In this document: positions 8,862 through 16,014 of the stretch, piece after piece
Layout: each line of letters begins with the position of its first letter
Position numbering within the stretch: the first letter of the stretch is position 1
Source of the DNA: Denitratisoma oestradiolicum
GTDB taxonomy: Bacteria > Pseudomonadota > Gammaproteobacteria > Burkholderiales > Rhodocyclaceae
Length of the DNA: 64,000 nt
Reading direction: 5' to 3'
Assembly: GCF_902813185.1 (NCBI RefSeq)
Contig: NZ_LR778301.1
Span: 1,798,001-1,862,000, forward strand
Program-made: the position numbers and the translations under genes
The notes under the pieces: generated by a model
The model's database searches: none
What the model was told of the DNA's origin: nothing
The model's input: the letters and a program-made list of their open reading frames with translations, nothing else

Positions 8862-9626
8862 ATGTGCCTGATCCTGGTGGCCTGGCATGCCCATCCGGAT
8901 TTCCCTCTGGTGGTGGCGGCCAACCGGGATGAATTCCATGACCGGCCTTCCGCACCTGCGGACTACTGGCCGGGTCATCCGGACCTGCTGGCCGGCCGGG
9001 ATCTACGGGGTGGTGGAACCTGGCTGGGCATCACCCGTGGAGGGCGTTTCGCGGCCCTGACCAACTTTCGCGGCAGCGAACACCTCAAGCCCGACGGGCC
9101 TTCCCGGGGTGGTCTGGTGACGGGGTTTCTCACCGACAGCCGGACACCGGACGTTTATCTGGACGCCGTCACCCCCGAGGCCTCCTGCTACAGCGGCTTC
9201 AATTTACTGGTGAGCGACGGTAAAACCCTGGGTTGGCTGGGCAATGTGGGCATGCACCGGCGCCTCTTGCCACCCGGCATCTATGGGCTCTCCAATGCCT
9301 TGCTGGATACCCCCTGGCCTAAGGTGGAGCAGTCCAAATCGGCCCTGGCTGCGGCGCTCCACGCCTTGCCCGACTGCCATCCCCTGTTCGACCTGTTGCG
9401 GGACGACCGGACCTATTCCGAAGAACAACTACCCCGCACCGGGGTGGATATCGCCTTCGAGCAATTGCTCTCGGCAGCCTTTGTCCGCAGCCCCGTCTAC
9501 GGCACTCGCAACTCCACCGTGCTGATCGAGGATATTCGGGGAAAACGTCTGTTCCTGGAGCAAACCTGGTCTCCAGATGGGGAACCTACGAAATGGAGGC
9601 AGTTCGAACTGTCACCCATTCACTGA
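8862..9626 (+). CDS. NRDE (TANGO2-like) family protein
   Basis: A 254-residue protein of the NRDE/TANGO2 family. It starts MCLILVAW, with Cys2 becoming the N-terminal residue after Met removal, and carries the family motif AANRDEFHDRP at about 19-29. DLRGGGTWLGI, YGLSNALLDTPWPKV and NSTVLI are also family hallmarks. The biochemical role is unsettled; the eukaryotic homologue has been linked to lipid or haem handling. The ATG at 8862 is chosen over upstream in-frame codons because it lies 2 bases after ygfZ and gives the conserved Cys2. Confidence 0.88.
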   Translation: MCLILVAWHAHPDFPLVVAANRDEFHDRPSAPADYWPGHPDLLAGRDLRGGGTWLGITRGGRFAALTNFRGSEHLKPDGPSRGGLVTGFLTDSRTPDVYLDAVTPEASCYSGFNLLVSDGKTLGWLGNVGMHRRLLPPGIYGLSNALLDTPWPKVEQSKSALAAALHALPDCHPLFDLLRDDRTYSEEQLPRTGVDIAFEQLLSAAFVRSPVYGTRNSTVLIEDIRGKRLFLEQTWSPDGEPTKWRQFELSPIH

Positions 9627-9724
9627 ATGGTCGTTACCAAGAAACCCTGAATGCAATACGCTTGAACTGTCCTTCCAGAAGGTGCAGCCTTGGCCTCACG
9701 ATAATCAAAAAGAAGGAATACCCC

Positions 9725-10267
9725 ATGACCGTACTCAAGCGCCTTGCCAGACTTGCCTGCGCTCTGCTGGGCATTGTGGCCCCATTCGCCAGCGGCGCGG
9801 ACGCTCCCGCTCCTGGCAGCCTGGCACCCGTGTTTTCCCTCCCCGATCAGGATGGCAAACTGCGCCGTCTGGAAGAATGGCGGGGCAAGTGGGTGGTGCT
9901 CTACTTCTACCCCAAGGACGATACCCCCGGCTGCACCACCGAGGCCTGTGCCTTTCGTGACGATCTGCACAAGCTCACGGCCCTGGGCGCCCAGGTGGTG
10001 GGCATCAGCGTGGACGACAGCGTGTCCCATAAGGCCTTCGCCGAGAAATACCACCTGCCCTTTCCCCTCCTGGCGGACAAGGACGGCGCCGTGGCCAGTC
10101 GCTATGGCGCTCTTTCCGATCTCTGGCTGATGAAGTTTGCCAAGCGTCACACCTTCCTGATTGATCCTCGAGGCAATGTTGCCCGACGTTATCTCTCGGT
10201 GGAGGTCTCCCGCCACTCGGCAGAAATCATCAACGACCTGAAAACCCTGACCACAGCAACACCGTAG
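9725..10267 (+). CDS. bcp: Exported Bcp/PrxQ-type peroxiredoxin
   Basis: Thiol peroxidase of 180 residues. A signal peptide or anchor covers about residues 1-25 (LARLACALLGIVAPFASGADA), which is unusual because most Bcp proteins are cytoplasmic; this one should act in the periplasm. The peroxidatic and resolving cysteines are C70 and C75 in TPGCTTEACAFRD. LADKDGAVASRYGAL and FLIDPRGNVARRY are family signatures. A strong AAGGA site precedes the ATG at 9725; the frame is open upstream, but that part is not conserved sequence. Confidence 0.9.
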   Translation: MTVLKRLARLACALLGIVAPFASGADAPAPGSLAPVFSLPDQDGKLRRLEEWRGKWVVLYFYPKDDTPGCTTEACAFRDDLHKLTALGAQVVGISVDDSVSHKAFAEKYHLPFPLLADKDGAVASRYGALSDLWLMKFAKRHTFLIDPRGNVARRYLSVEVSRHSAEIINDLKTLTTATP

Positions 10268-10322
10268 CCCGGAGCCGGAGCCCAGGCGATAGAATCGCTT
10301 CCTTTTTCGCCAGGGCCTCCCG

Positions 10323-11225
10323 ATGTGGTTTCGCAATCTGCAAGTCTTTCGTATTCCCCGCAATTGGGAACTTCCCCTCGCCGACTTCGATAAGCAGCTT
10401 TCCCGGCAATTGTTCCAGGCCTGCGGCAGTCAGGATGCCCAGAGCCGGGGCTGGATTTCCCCCCGGGGCAATGATCAGCTGGTCCATAGCCTGAATCGTC
10501 AGTGGTTGATCGCCCTCGGGTCCGAACAAAAATTGCTGCCCGGCGCCGTGGTCAAGCAGGAAGCCCAGCAGCGGGCGATTCATTTCGAGGAGGAACAGGG
10601 TTATAAGCCGGGACGCAAGCAGATGCAGGAAATCCGCGACCAGGTGACCATGGAACTGCTGCCCCGAGCCTTCAGTCGCTATCGCTCCACTCAAGTATGG
10701 CTGGACCCGATTGCCGGCTGGCTTTGCATGGATGCATCCAGTACCGCCCGGGCAGATGAAATTCTCGAAGTGCTGGGCAAGTCCCTGGATGATGCTCCCG
10801 TCTCCCGGCTGCGCACCCAGGTGTCGCCGGCCGCCGCCATGGCCGACTGGCTGGCCTCAGGCGAGGCTCCCAGCGGCTTTACCGTGGATAGGGATTGCGA
10901 ACTGAAGGCCCACGGCAACGAACAGGCCACGGTACGCTATGTGCGTCATGCCCTGGACGGGGATGAAATCCGCAGCCACCTGGAACAGGGCAAGCAACCC
11001 ACCCGCCTGGGCCTGACCTGGAATGACCGCATCTCCTTCATCCTGACGGACAAGCTGGAAATCAAGCGCCTGGCCTTTCTGGACATCCTCAAGGAGGACG
11101 CGGAAAAGCAGGCCCAGGACAATGATGAACTGTTCGATATCGAGTTTACCCTGATGACGGGGGAGCTGAATCAACTCCTGACAGACCTGACCCAGGCCCT
11201 GGGGGGAGAGGCCGAAGAGGATTAA
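10323..11225 (+). CDS. rdgC: Recombination-associated protein RdgC
   Basis: Nucleoid-associated DNA-binding protein, 300 residues, forming a ring-shaped dimer that modulates RecA in characterised homologues. The N-terminus MWFRNLQVFRI, the run LGSEQKLLPGAVVKQ and GRKQMQEIRDQV are highly characteristic. The C-terminal GLTWNDRISFILTDKLEIKRL also fits. The gene stands alone, 55 bases after the peroxiredoxin. Confidence 0.95.
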   Translation: MWFRNLQVFRIPRNWELPLADFDKQLSRQLFQACGSQDAQSRGWISPRGNDQLVHSLNRQWLIALGSEQKLLPGAVVKQEAQQRAIHFEEEQGYKPGRKQMQEIRDQVTMELLPRAFSRYRSTQVWLDPIAGWLCMDASSTARADEILEVLGKSLDDAPVSRLRTQVSPAAAMADWLASGEAPSGFTVDRDCELKAHGNEQATVRYVRHALDGDEIRSHLEQGKQPTRLGLTWNDRISFILTDKLEIKRLAFLDILKEDAEKQAQDNDELFDIEFTLMTGELNQLLTDLTQALGGEAEED

Positions 11226-11229
11226 CGGA

Positions 11230-11478
11230 TTAACGATCCAGCCGGGCGCAGCAGTCGAGGACTTCCTTTACTTCTGCCTCATGGGCATCGGCTTCGGTGG
11301 CGGGCAGGGAAATCGAAAACCGTCCCTCGACTCGCCCCAGATGCATACCCAGAAACATGAAGGCCTTGAAGGCTGCCATGGAAACCACCCGGCCCAGGCG
11401 CATGTGCAGACGATCATGCTCCACCGACGCGCAAACAGCACCGTTGGAGAGCAGGCCGATATCGGAAATTTTCATCAT
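11230..11478 (-). CDS. Conserved hypothetical protein
   Basis: About 82 residues starting MMKISDIGLLSNGAVCASVE, preceded by a GAGG site. It ends 4 bases from rdgC in convergent orientation. No motif identifies a function; the protein looks soluble, with two neighbouring Cys near the end (LDCCARLDR). An upstream start at 11514 in the same frame is possible. Composition is protein-like and no competing gene overlaps it, so it is probably real. Confidence 0.5.
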   Translation of the reverse strand: MMKISDIGLLSNGAVCASVEHDRLHMRLGRVVSMAAFKAFMFLGMHLGRVEGRFSISLPATEADAHEAEVKEVLDCCARLDR

Positions 11479-11707
11479 GGGCACCTCGATCGCGTGAGTG
11501 CCCGCTTCCCGCATAAATCAGACCATCATGGAAAGCAGCCCCTCACGCACCCAATAACGCACAGATCGGGTGGATGCTGACGGACAGCCGGCATCGATTG
11601 CCGGGTTGCGGCAATCATTTCCAGGAAGCGGCAGGGTAAGCGCCCAGAGAAGCATCGGCTGCGGATATGTTTCCCGCAACCTGCAACAGACGAATCCAGC
11701 GAAGCGG

Positions 11708-11926
11708 TCAGCGCTCGGCGTTGACCAGCCGGGCCTTGCTCTTGGCTTCGGCCTTGTTGGCGTCCGTGGTTTGACGGCCGAAGGCCTCGCGGGCATTGCG
11801 GCCACCCTTGGTGGCTTCGATGCTCTTGACGCAGCGCCAGCGTTTGCCGGTTTTGGTTTCGATCTGGCGCATCTCATCCTTCGGATGATGGCGCTGGCAG
11901 TGATAGCAATATGCAGTATCGGACAT
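11708..11926 (-). CDS. Small zinc-ribbon-like protein
   Basis: A 72-residue protein beginning MSDTAYCYHCQRHHPKDEM. The CxxC-HH cluster and a later Cys (KRWRCVKS) suggest a small metal-binding fold; the second half is rich in Lys, Arg and Ala and may bind nucleic acid. Function unknown. It lies downstream of the tRNA-Asn on the same strand, separated by a terminator-like hairpin. Confidence 0.6.
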   Translation of the reverse strand: MSDTAYCYHCQRHHPKDEMRQIETKTGKRWRCVKSIEATKGGRNAREAFGRQTTDANKAEAKSKARLVNAER

Positions 11927-11988
11927 GGATCGGAAGGCCGTTTCTGTAAGTGTCTCGGCAATCTTGCCTGTCGTTTTGGGCAACAGAA

Positions 11989-12015
11989 AGGGGCGACTCC
12001 GCTGGAATCGCCCCT
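11989..12015 (-). terminator. Intrinsic terminator after tRNA-Asn
   Basis: On the minus strand AGGGGCGA pairs with TCGCCCCT across an 11-base loop, followed by a T-rich tail (TTCTGTTG). It starts 12 bases after the tRNA 3' end, the right place to end the tRNA transcript. Confidence 0.7.
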
Positions 12016-12026
12016 CTATTATTAGT

Positions 12027-12102
12027 TGGCTCCTCGACCTGGGCTCGAACCAGGGACCTACGGATTAACAGTCCGGCGCTCTACCAACTGAGCTATCGAG
12101 GA
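12027..12102 (-). tRNA. tRNA-Asn (anticodon GTT)
   Basis: A 76-base tRNA on the minus strand with encoded CCA. The acceptor stem TCCTCGA pairs with TCGAGGA. The D-arm reads TAGCTCAGTTGGTAGAGC, the anticodon loop CTGTTAA gives GTT, and the T-arm is CCTGGTTCGAGCCCAGG. All four arms pair. Confidence 0.96.
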
Positions 12103-12283
12103 ACAGCAGAGGCGCGCATTATAGGCAGAACTTTCCATCGTCGCAAGAACAAAGTGGGATTGGATTATCGTCAGCAGAAACCCAGGCTCCAAATGGGCAT
12201 TGTGGCCCGGATCAAGCCATGGTTCCTTGCCCACTGGGCAGCGCTGCTATGATCGTCCCCCCATCAGGAAATCCGTTTCTCCC

Positions 12284-12664
12284 ATGCCTCATCCCTGCTC
12301 CTGCGGTAGCGGCCGTCCCTACGCCGACTGCTGCGGCCCCTGTCATGCTGGAACGCCTGCCGCCACGGCCGAGGCCCTGATGCGCAGTCGCTACAGTGCC
12401 TATGTCCTGGCCCTGGAAGCCTATCTGCTGGCCACTTGGCATCCATCCACCCGGCCTGTATCCCTGAAGCTTCAAGAGACGCCGCAGGCCAAATGGCTGG
12501 GATTGCAGGTGAAGCGCCATGAGCCCACCGGCCCCGACAGCGCACGGGTGGAATTCGTCGCACGCTACAAGGTAGGAGGCCGTGCCCACCGGCTCCACGA
12601 ATTGAGCCGCTTCCTGCGGGAAAACGGCCGCTGGTATTACGTGGACGGAGAGTTCCCCGTCTGA
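12284..12664 (+). CDS. ychJ: YchJ-family protein (UPF0225)
   Basis: A 126-residue YchJ protein. The N-terminal SEC-C-like zinc motif CSCGSGRPYADCCGP is followed by the conserved AEALMRSRYSAYVLALEAYLLATWHPSTRP block typical of YchJ, and an NTF2-like C-terminal half ending RENGRWYYVDGEFPV. Function is not established. The ATG at 12284 is chosen because it places the zinc motif at residue 4, as usual. Its 3' end overlaps the convergent PPOX-type gene by 28 bases. Confidence 0.9.
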   Translation: MPHPCSCGSGRPYADCCGPCHAGTPAATAEALMRSRYSAYVLALEAYLLATWHPSTRPVSLKLQETPQAKWLGLQVKRHEPTGPDSARVEFVARYKVGGRAHRLHELSRFLRENGRWYYVDGEFPV

Positions 12665-13044
12665 TCGGTTTCGATACGGATGATCTGCCGCTTGTGAATG
12701 CGGCCGCTCAGGCGAGAAAAGAAATCGGTCATGGCTATCTGCCAGCCGTATTTTCGATACAGGTCGGCATAAGCGTTGCGGCATTCTTCCGCCTCGTCCA
12801 CCAGATAGGCTCGGGCGGTCTGCCACTCACCCAGCACCCTGCCCCGCACATTGCAGGGAGCAACCCGGGCCCGGGGGCTGAGACGCAGGCGCTTGACCTT
12901 GCCCACCTCCTGGGCGGAGAAAATGTAGAACACTCCCGCCCGGCTGCCATGGGGCGCAAACCAAACGGGCGTGGCCACGGCGGTACCGTTGCGGCGGAAA
13001 GTTTCCAGATTCAGATAGCGGGCGGTATCCAGGGTTTGACTCAC
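12637..13044 (-). CDS. PPOX-class flavin/deazaflavin-binding family protein
   Basis: About 135 residues of the pyridoxamine-5'-phosphate-oxidase-like split-barrel family: RYLNLETFRRNGTAVATPVWFAP, then YIFSAQEVGKVKRLRLSPRARVAPCNVRG. Such proteins bind FMN or F420 and many reduce or sense cofactors; the substrate is unknown. The start is taken as the GTG at 13044, with AGGAG six bases upstream, in place of an ATG at 13098 that would leave an unconserved leader. It is divergent from truC. Confidence 0.8.
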   Translation of the reverse strand: MSQTLDTARYLNLETFRRNGTAVATPVWFAPHGSRAGVFYIFSAQEVGKVKRLRLSPRARVAPCNVRGRVLGEWQTARAYLVDEAEECRNAYADLYRKYGWQIAMTDFFSRLSGRIHKRQIIRIETDQTGNSPST

Positions 13045-13118
13045 GGCAGGCTCCTGATAAGGTGCGAGGCCCAGATGGTAAGGCAAGGGCCTGGCCATTG
13101 CGCAACGTATCGTCCCTT

Positions 13119-13934
13119 ATGCCGCCCATCACCCTCTCCCATCAGGCTCCGGAATCCCTGCCAATTCTCTACCGGGACGACAGCCTCGTCGCTGTCCATA
13201 AACCCTCTGGACTGCTGGTCCATCGTTCGGACCTAGCCCGTCACGAAACCCGCTTCGCCGTGCAGATCCTGCGGGACCAACTCGGTCTCCCGGTCCATCC
13301 CCTGCACCGACTGGACAGGGGTACCTCGGGGGTGCTGCTGTTCGCTACCATTCGGGGCGCAGTCCTGGACTGGAGCACCGTGCGCAAGACCTACCTGGCC
13401 GTGGTGCGGGGACATCCGGACGAGAGCGGGGAAATCGACCATGCCCTGAGCCGCCAGCCCGACGACTACGAGCGTGCGCCGGACATCCCAGCCCCACCCC
13501 AGGAGGCCCTCACCCGCTATCGGCGTCTGGCCACGACGGAACTGCCGGTAGCAGTGGATCGCTATCCGACCAGCCGCTACGCCCTGGTGCAACTGGAACC
13601 CGTGACCGGACGGCGCCATCAGTTGCGTCGCCACATGAAGCACATCGCCCACCCCATCATCGGCGACGCCACCCATGGCAAGGGCCGGCACAACCGCATG
13701 TTCGCCGAATGCTTCGACAACCACCGGCTGCTGCTGGCCTGTGTGGAATTAAGATTTCCCCATCCCGTCAGCAGTCAGCCCCTGACTATCACCGCGCCGA
13801 TCGAAGGCGAATTCGCTCGGGTCATCCGCGCTCTAGGCTGGCAGGGTGCCCTGCCCTCGGCTTGGTTATCGGAGTGCGATTATTCCCACTCGATTGTTCA
13901 CGAGCTTTTTATCCAGTTGTTTTTCAAAGGATAA
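13119..13934 (+). CDS. truC: RluA-family pseudouridine synthase, TruC-like
   Basis: RNA pseudouridine synthase of 271 residues. The catalytic Asp is in HRLDRGTSG (about 62-70), followed by the RKTYLAVVRG, RRHQLRRHMKH and HGKGRHNR blocks typical of TruC, which modifies U65 of tRNA-Asp in E. coli. The normal fold seems to end near GWQGALPSAWL; the last roughly 14 codons run through the guaA-like attachment sequence (13880-13897) into the inserted element, so the native C-terminus has probably been replaced. The enzyme core is intact. Confidence 0.88.
   Translation: MPPITLSHQAPESLPILYRDDSLVAVHKPSGLLVHRSDLARHETRFAVQILRDQLGLPVHPLHRLDRGTSGVLLFATIRGAVLDWSTVRKTYLAVVRGHPDESGEIDHALSRQPDDYERAPDIPAPPQEALTRYRRLATTELPVAVDRYPTSRYALVQLEPVTGRRHQLRRHMKHIAHPIIGDATHGKGRHNRMFAECFDNHRLLLACVELRFPHPVSSQPLTITAPIEGEFARVIRALGWQGALPSAWLSECDYSHSIVHELFIQLFFKG
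13880..13897 (-). other. guaA-type attachment site (att1), element left boundary
   Basis: Read on the minus strand the 18 bases ACAATCGAGTGGGAATAA translate as TIEWE-stop, the conserved C-terminus of GMP synthase (GuaA). No guaA reading frame is attached: the minus-strand codon before it is a stop. It lies exactly where housekeeping genes end and accessory genes begin. This is what an integrase acting on the guaA 3' end leaves at the distal end of an element. The guaA copy itself is not in the window, so it cannot be aligned here. Confidence 0.7.
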
Positions 13935-13964
13935 ACGATTTTCAAAAGAAAAATCACCATCAGA

Positions 13965-14019
13965 TTTACCATCAGGATGTTGTTGCTTATCAGTTCCAGA
14001 CGCTGCCAGACAGTGCCAG
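13965..14019. repeat. TGCCAGA-repeat block near att1, copied near att2
   Basis: This 55-base block (TTTACCATCAGG...GCTGCCAGACAGTGCCAG) is clearly related to 26398-26452 (TGTACCATCATT...GTTGCCAGACAATGCCAG), about three quarters identical by eye and in the same orientation. Both hold iterated GCCAGA-type heptamers. Short direct repeats near att sites are typical of integrase arm-type binding sites. Confidence 0.5.
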
Positions 14020-14132
14020 AAAAATAATTTTTTGACGAATTTCGACCTCGATTTTTCGACTATGCAATTTGGATGATGGTATACGCATCCGGAAAGGCTT
14101 GCTGGTACTGCATCGGCAGCGTTTTCGGGTGA

Positions 14133-14639
14133 TTAAACCAGACACTCGTGGATGTCCTTGGTCATCAGGTACAGATGATACGGATCAAGTGGCGAGGGTA
14201 CGAATCCGAAGTGCTGATAAAACTCGACAGCTTGGTCGTCCTTGGCATGCACCACCAAGGCGCGCGCCGCAATGATCGATTGCGCTTGAAGAAACCGCTT
14301 CAGCGCATCCTTGAGTAGTCCTGCTCCTATCCCACTCCCCTGCTCTTCCTGATCCACCGCCAGCCTCGCTAGTAGGGTGAGTGGAACCGGGTGTTGAGCC
14401 AGTCCTTTGGCGATTCGTGCCGGAACAGTTTCGTATTCGGCCGAGGCAGCTGCCAACGAGTAATAACCGATGACGTGCGCTTCACCACGAAGGGCGACGT
14501 AGGTCCGGGCACTCTGGTTGCGCTGGTTCTGCAGCGCATGGCGATGGAGAAAGCGATTCAGCGCTTCGTTGCCGCAGTCAAAGCCGGAAACATCATGGGC
14601 CTCGGTGAGAAGTTCAGGCCCCCGTAGCGGTAATTTCAT
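14133..14639 (-). CDS. GNAT-family toxin (TacT/AtaT-like acetyltransferase)
   Basis: A 168-residue GCN5-like acetyltransferase of the type that acetylates aminoacyl-tRNA and blocks translation. The N-terminus has the toxin-type FDCGNEALNRFLHRHALQNQ region; the acetyl-CoA loop is QEEQGSGIGAGLL and the catalytic Tyr lies in AVEFYQHFGFVP. It follows a DUF1778 antitoxin with a 4-base ATGA overlap, the standard operon layout for these type II systems. Confidence 0.9.
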   Translation of the reverse strand: MKLPLRGPELLTEAHDVSGFDCGNEALNRFLHRHALQNQRNQSARTYVALRGEAHVIGYYSLAAASAEYETVPARIAKGLAQHPVPLTLLARLAVDQEEQGSGIGAGLLKDALKRFLQAQSIIAARALVVHAKDDQAVEFYQHFGFVPSPLDPYHLYLMTKDIHECLV

Positions 14640-14914
14640 TTAGTCTCGAAGACGCTCGGTTTCTTGAGCAGTTCCCTGAGACGCGGAATCGATTTGGCCG
14701 GTTGATCGAGGGCAGCATAGAAGGCGTTCATCTGCTCTTCGGGCAGAACAAAGCGCGTCTGTGAGGCCAGGGTCTCGTCGGCCACGGTGCGTACTGCACG
14801 CAGGACAAACTCGCTGACGTTCTGGTGCGACAGGATGGCAGCCTGGCGAATGCGTTCCTTCTCGGCTGACGCGAGACGAATTTCGATGCGTTCTTCTTTG
14901 ACGGTGGCGCCCAT
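14636..14914 (-). CDS. DUF1778 antitoxin of the GNAT toxin
   Basis: A 92-residue ribbon-helix-helix antitoxin. The RHH segment is KEERIEIRLASAEKERIRQAA, followed by LSHQNVSEFVLRAV, and the C-terminal tail after about residue 50 should wrap the toxin. The ATG at 14914 is preceded by AGGAG; an upstream in-frame codon is not used because it would cross the promoter and the palindrome at 14932-14941. The complex of antitoxin and toxin usually represses this promoter. Confidence 0.9.
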   Translation of the reverse strand: MGATVKEERIEIRLASAEKERIRQAAILSHQNVSEFVLRAVRTVADETLASQTRFVLPEEQMNAFYAALDQPAKSIPRLRELLKKPSVFETK

Positions 14915-14931
14915 GGTGTCACTCCTTATAT

Positions 14932-14941
14932 TGTCCGGACA
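14932..14941. promoter_or_regulatory. Operator palindrome of the toxin-antitoxin operon
   Basis: TGTCCGGACA is a perfect 10-bp palindrome, with TATACTGTCCGGACAATATA (minus strand) extending it imperfectly. It lies 18 bases before the antitoxin start and overlaps a TATACT sequence that could be the -10 box, the usual autoregulation site for RHH antitoxins. Confidence 0.55.
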
Positions 14942-14950
14942 GTATACGGA

Positions 14951-15247
14951 TTGCACTAATGATTGCAAGAGTGGGGATACAACTTGAATGGCGTCATGAA
15001 TCTCCGCAATCCACATGTTTTGTTGAAATTAATCCACATGTTTTGCTTCAAATAACACCCTTGGCATTCAGTTGACTGCGGTCGTGTTGGACGTTTTCGG
15101 CGTTTTGAAGCCAGGTTATCGGCCAGTGCGGCATTGGGCCTGTGGCCAAACTTTGGCAGCAATGTGCCGGTTACCTGAAGTATTGCCAATCATACGTAAA
15201 AAGTCGGTGCCGGCGGGACGGCGGCTTGTCGCGTCTCGCCCCGACTT
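14951..15247. other. Non-coding stretch with a short direct repeat
   Basis: No gene supported. AATCCACATGTTTTG occurs twice, at 15008-15022 and 15031-15045, 23 bases apart (about two helical turns), which could be a regulator site or an old element end. The rest shows no recognisable protein or hairpin apart from CCGGCGGGACGGCGG-type GC-rich sequence near 15210. Confidence 0.45.
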
Positions 15248-15727
15248 TCAGTGCGCGATTGGCTGGAAACCTGGGTCGTCGAAATACTTGCCGTAGTTGT
15301 CGAGCGCGCCGATAACCTTGACCGCACCGTCCATACGCTTGGCCTGCTTCACCTTGCCCGCCATTTGCTCGGCGCCGGCGAGCAAATCGGCGATGATGAG
15401 GTGCAGTTGCTCATCGGCCTGGGTGCCGAGCTTGCATTTGGCAACCATATTGCCAACTGCATCCTCCACTTTTTTTGCCAGCGCCCCGTAGCTCTTGGAC
15501 GTCAGCTTGTTCTCATGAATCGCGTGCAGCGAGGAAGCCATCGACTGGCGAATGTCACCCATAGCCTTGCGCAGCGGGGCGTCCGTTTCCCATTTCTTGC
15601 CGGCGTTGAGTTGCAAGGTGGCGGACGTCGTGCCGTGGCCATGGTCGTGGGCTTCGTTCGCGGCGAAGGATGGGCCGGCAGCGGCAAGGGTCAGCATAGT
15701 CAGGACGGTGAGAAGGTAGGGTTTCAT
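15248..15727 (-). CDS. Exported four-helix-type protein of unknown function
   Basis: A 159-residue protein with a signal peptide (MKPYLLTVLTMLTLAAAGPSFA) and a His-rich mature N-terminus (HDHGHG) that could bind metal. The rest is helical: LQLNAGKKWETDAPLRKAMGDI, then HAIHENKLTSKSYGALAKKV, and ends FDDPGFQPIAH. Homologues I recall from other betaproteobacteria share these blocks but have no settled role. A TGAAC direct repeat resembling a response-regulator box lies upstream at 15831, so it may belong to the regulon of the two-component system next door. Confidence 0.75.
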   Translation of the reverse strand: MKPYLLTVLTMLTLAAAGPSFAANEAHDHGHGTTSATLQLNAGKKWETDAPLRKAMGDIRQSMASSLHAIHENKLTSKSYGALAKKVEDAVGNMVAKCKLGTQADEQLHLIIADLLAGAEQMAGKVKQAKRMDGAVKVIGALDNYGKYFDDPGFQPIAH

Positions 15728-15830
15728 GGGTGTGATTCTCCAGAACGGATGATGGTTGATGGGAGCATTCAATTGGCAATGATTCCGACGATATCGCTTC
15801 TTCAGCTTGGCCAATTATGCTCATCGAAGC

Positions 15831-15850
15831 TGAACGCCGGATGAACAAAC
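15831..15850. promoter_or_regulatory. TGAAC direct repeat, candidate response-regulator box
   Basis: TGAACGCCGGATGAACAAAC holds two TGAAC units exactly 11 bases apart, the helical-phase spacing bound by OmpR/PhoB-family regulators. The same 20 bases recur with two changes at 18474-18493 near the regulator operon. Confidence 0.5.
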
Positions 15851-15865
15851 AACCCAGTGTGTACA

Positions 15866-15957
15866 ACAACAAAATGCTGGTTCACTTCTACCGAAAACTA
15901 CCGTGTTGCTTGGGGTGTTAAGCAAATCCCACGGGATGGATTCCGACACGATCTTCG
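15866..15957 (+). pseudogene. Decayed copy of the small exported gene at 21307
   Basis: The translated stretch CWFTSTENYRVAWGVKQIPR matches CRFTSAEAYRAAWGDKPLPK from the intact gene at 21307-21591, and the DNA aligns along about 90 bases. The signal peptide and the Cys-containing N-terminal half are missing, and the frame runs on into the end of the sensor kinase gene. It is a 3' fragment left by duplication or rearrangement. Confidence 0.6.
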
Positions 15958-16014
15958 TTTTCTGCAGCGAACCCCACGGCGCCATCTTCAGTCTGGCGAG
16001 TGCAATGGTGAGAG

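Noticed and set aside
12027..12102. tRNA-Asn as the integration site of the island
   Set aside because: No partial copy of the tRNA 3' end was noticed elsewhere, and genes on both sides up to 13.9 kb are housekeeping.
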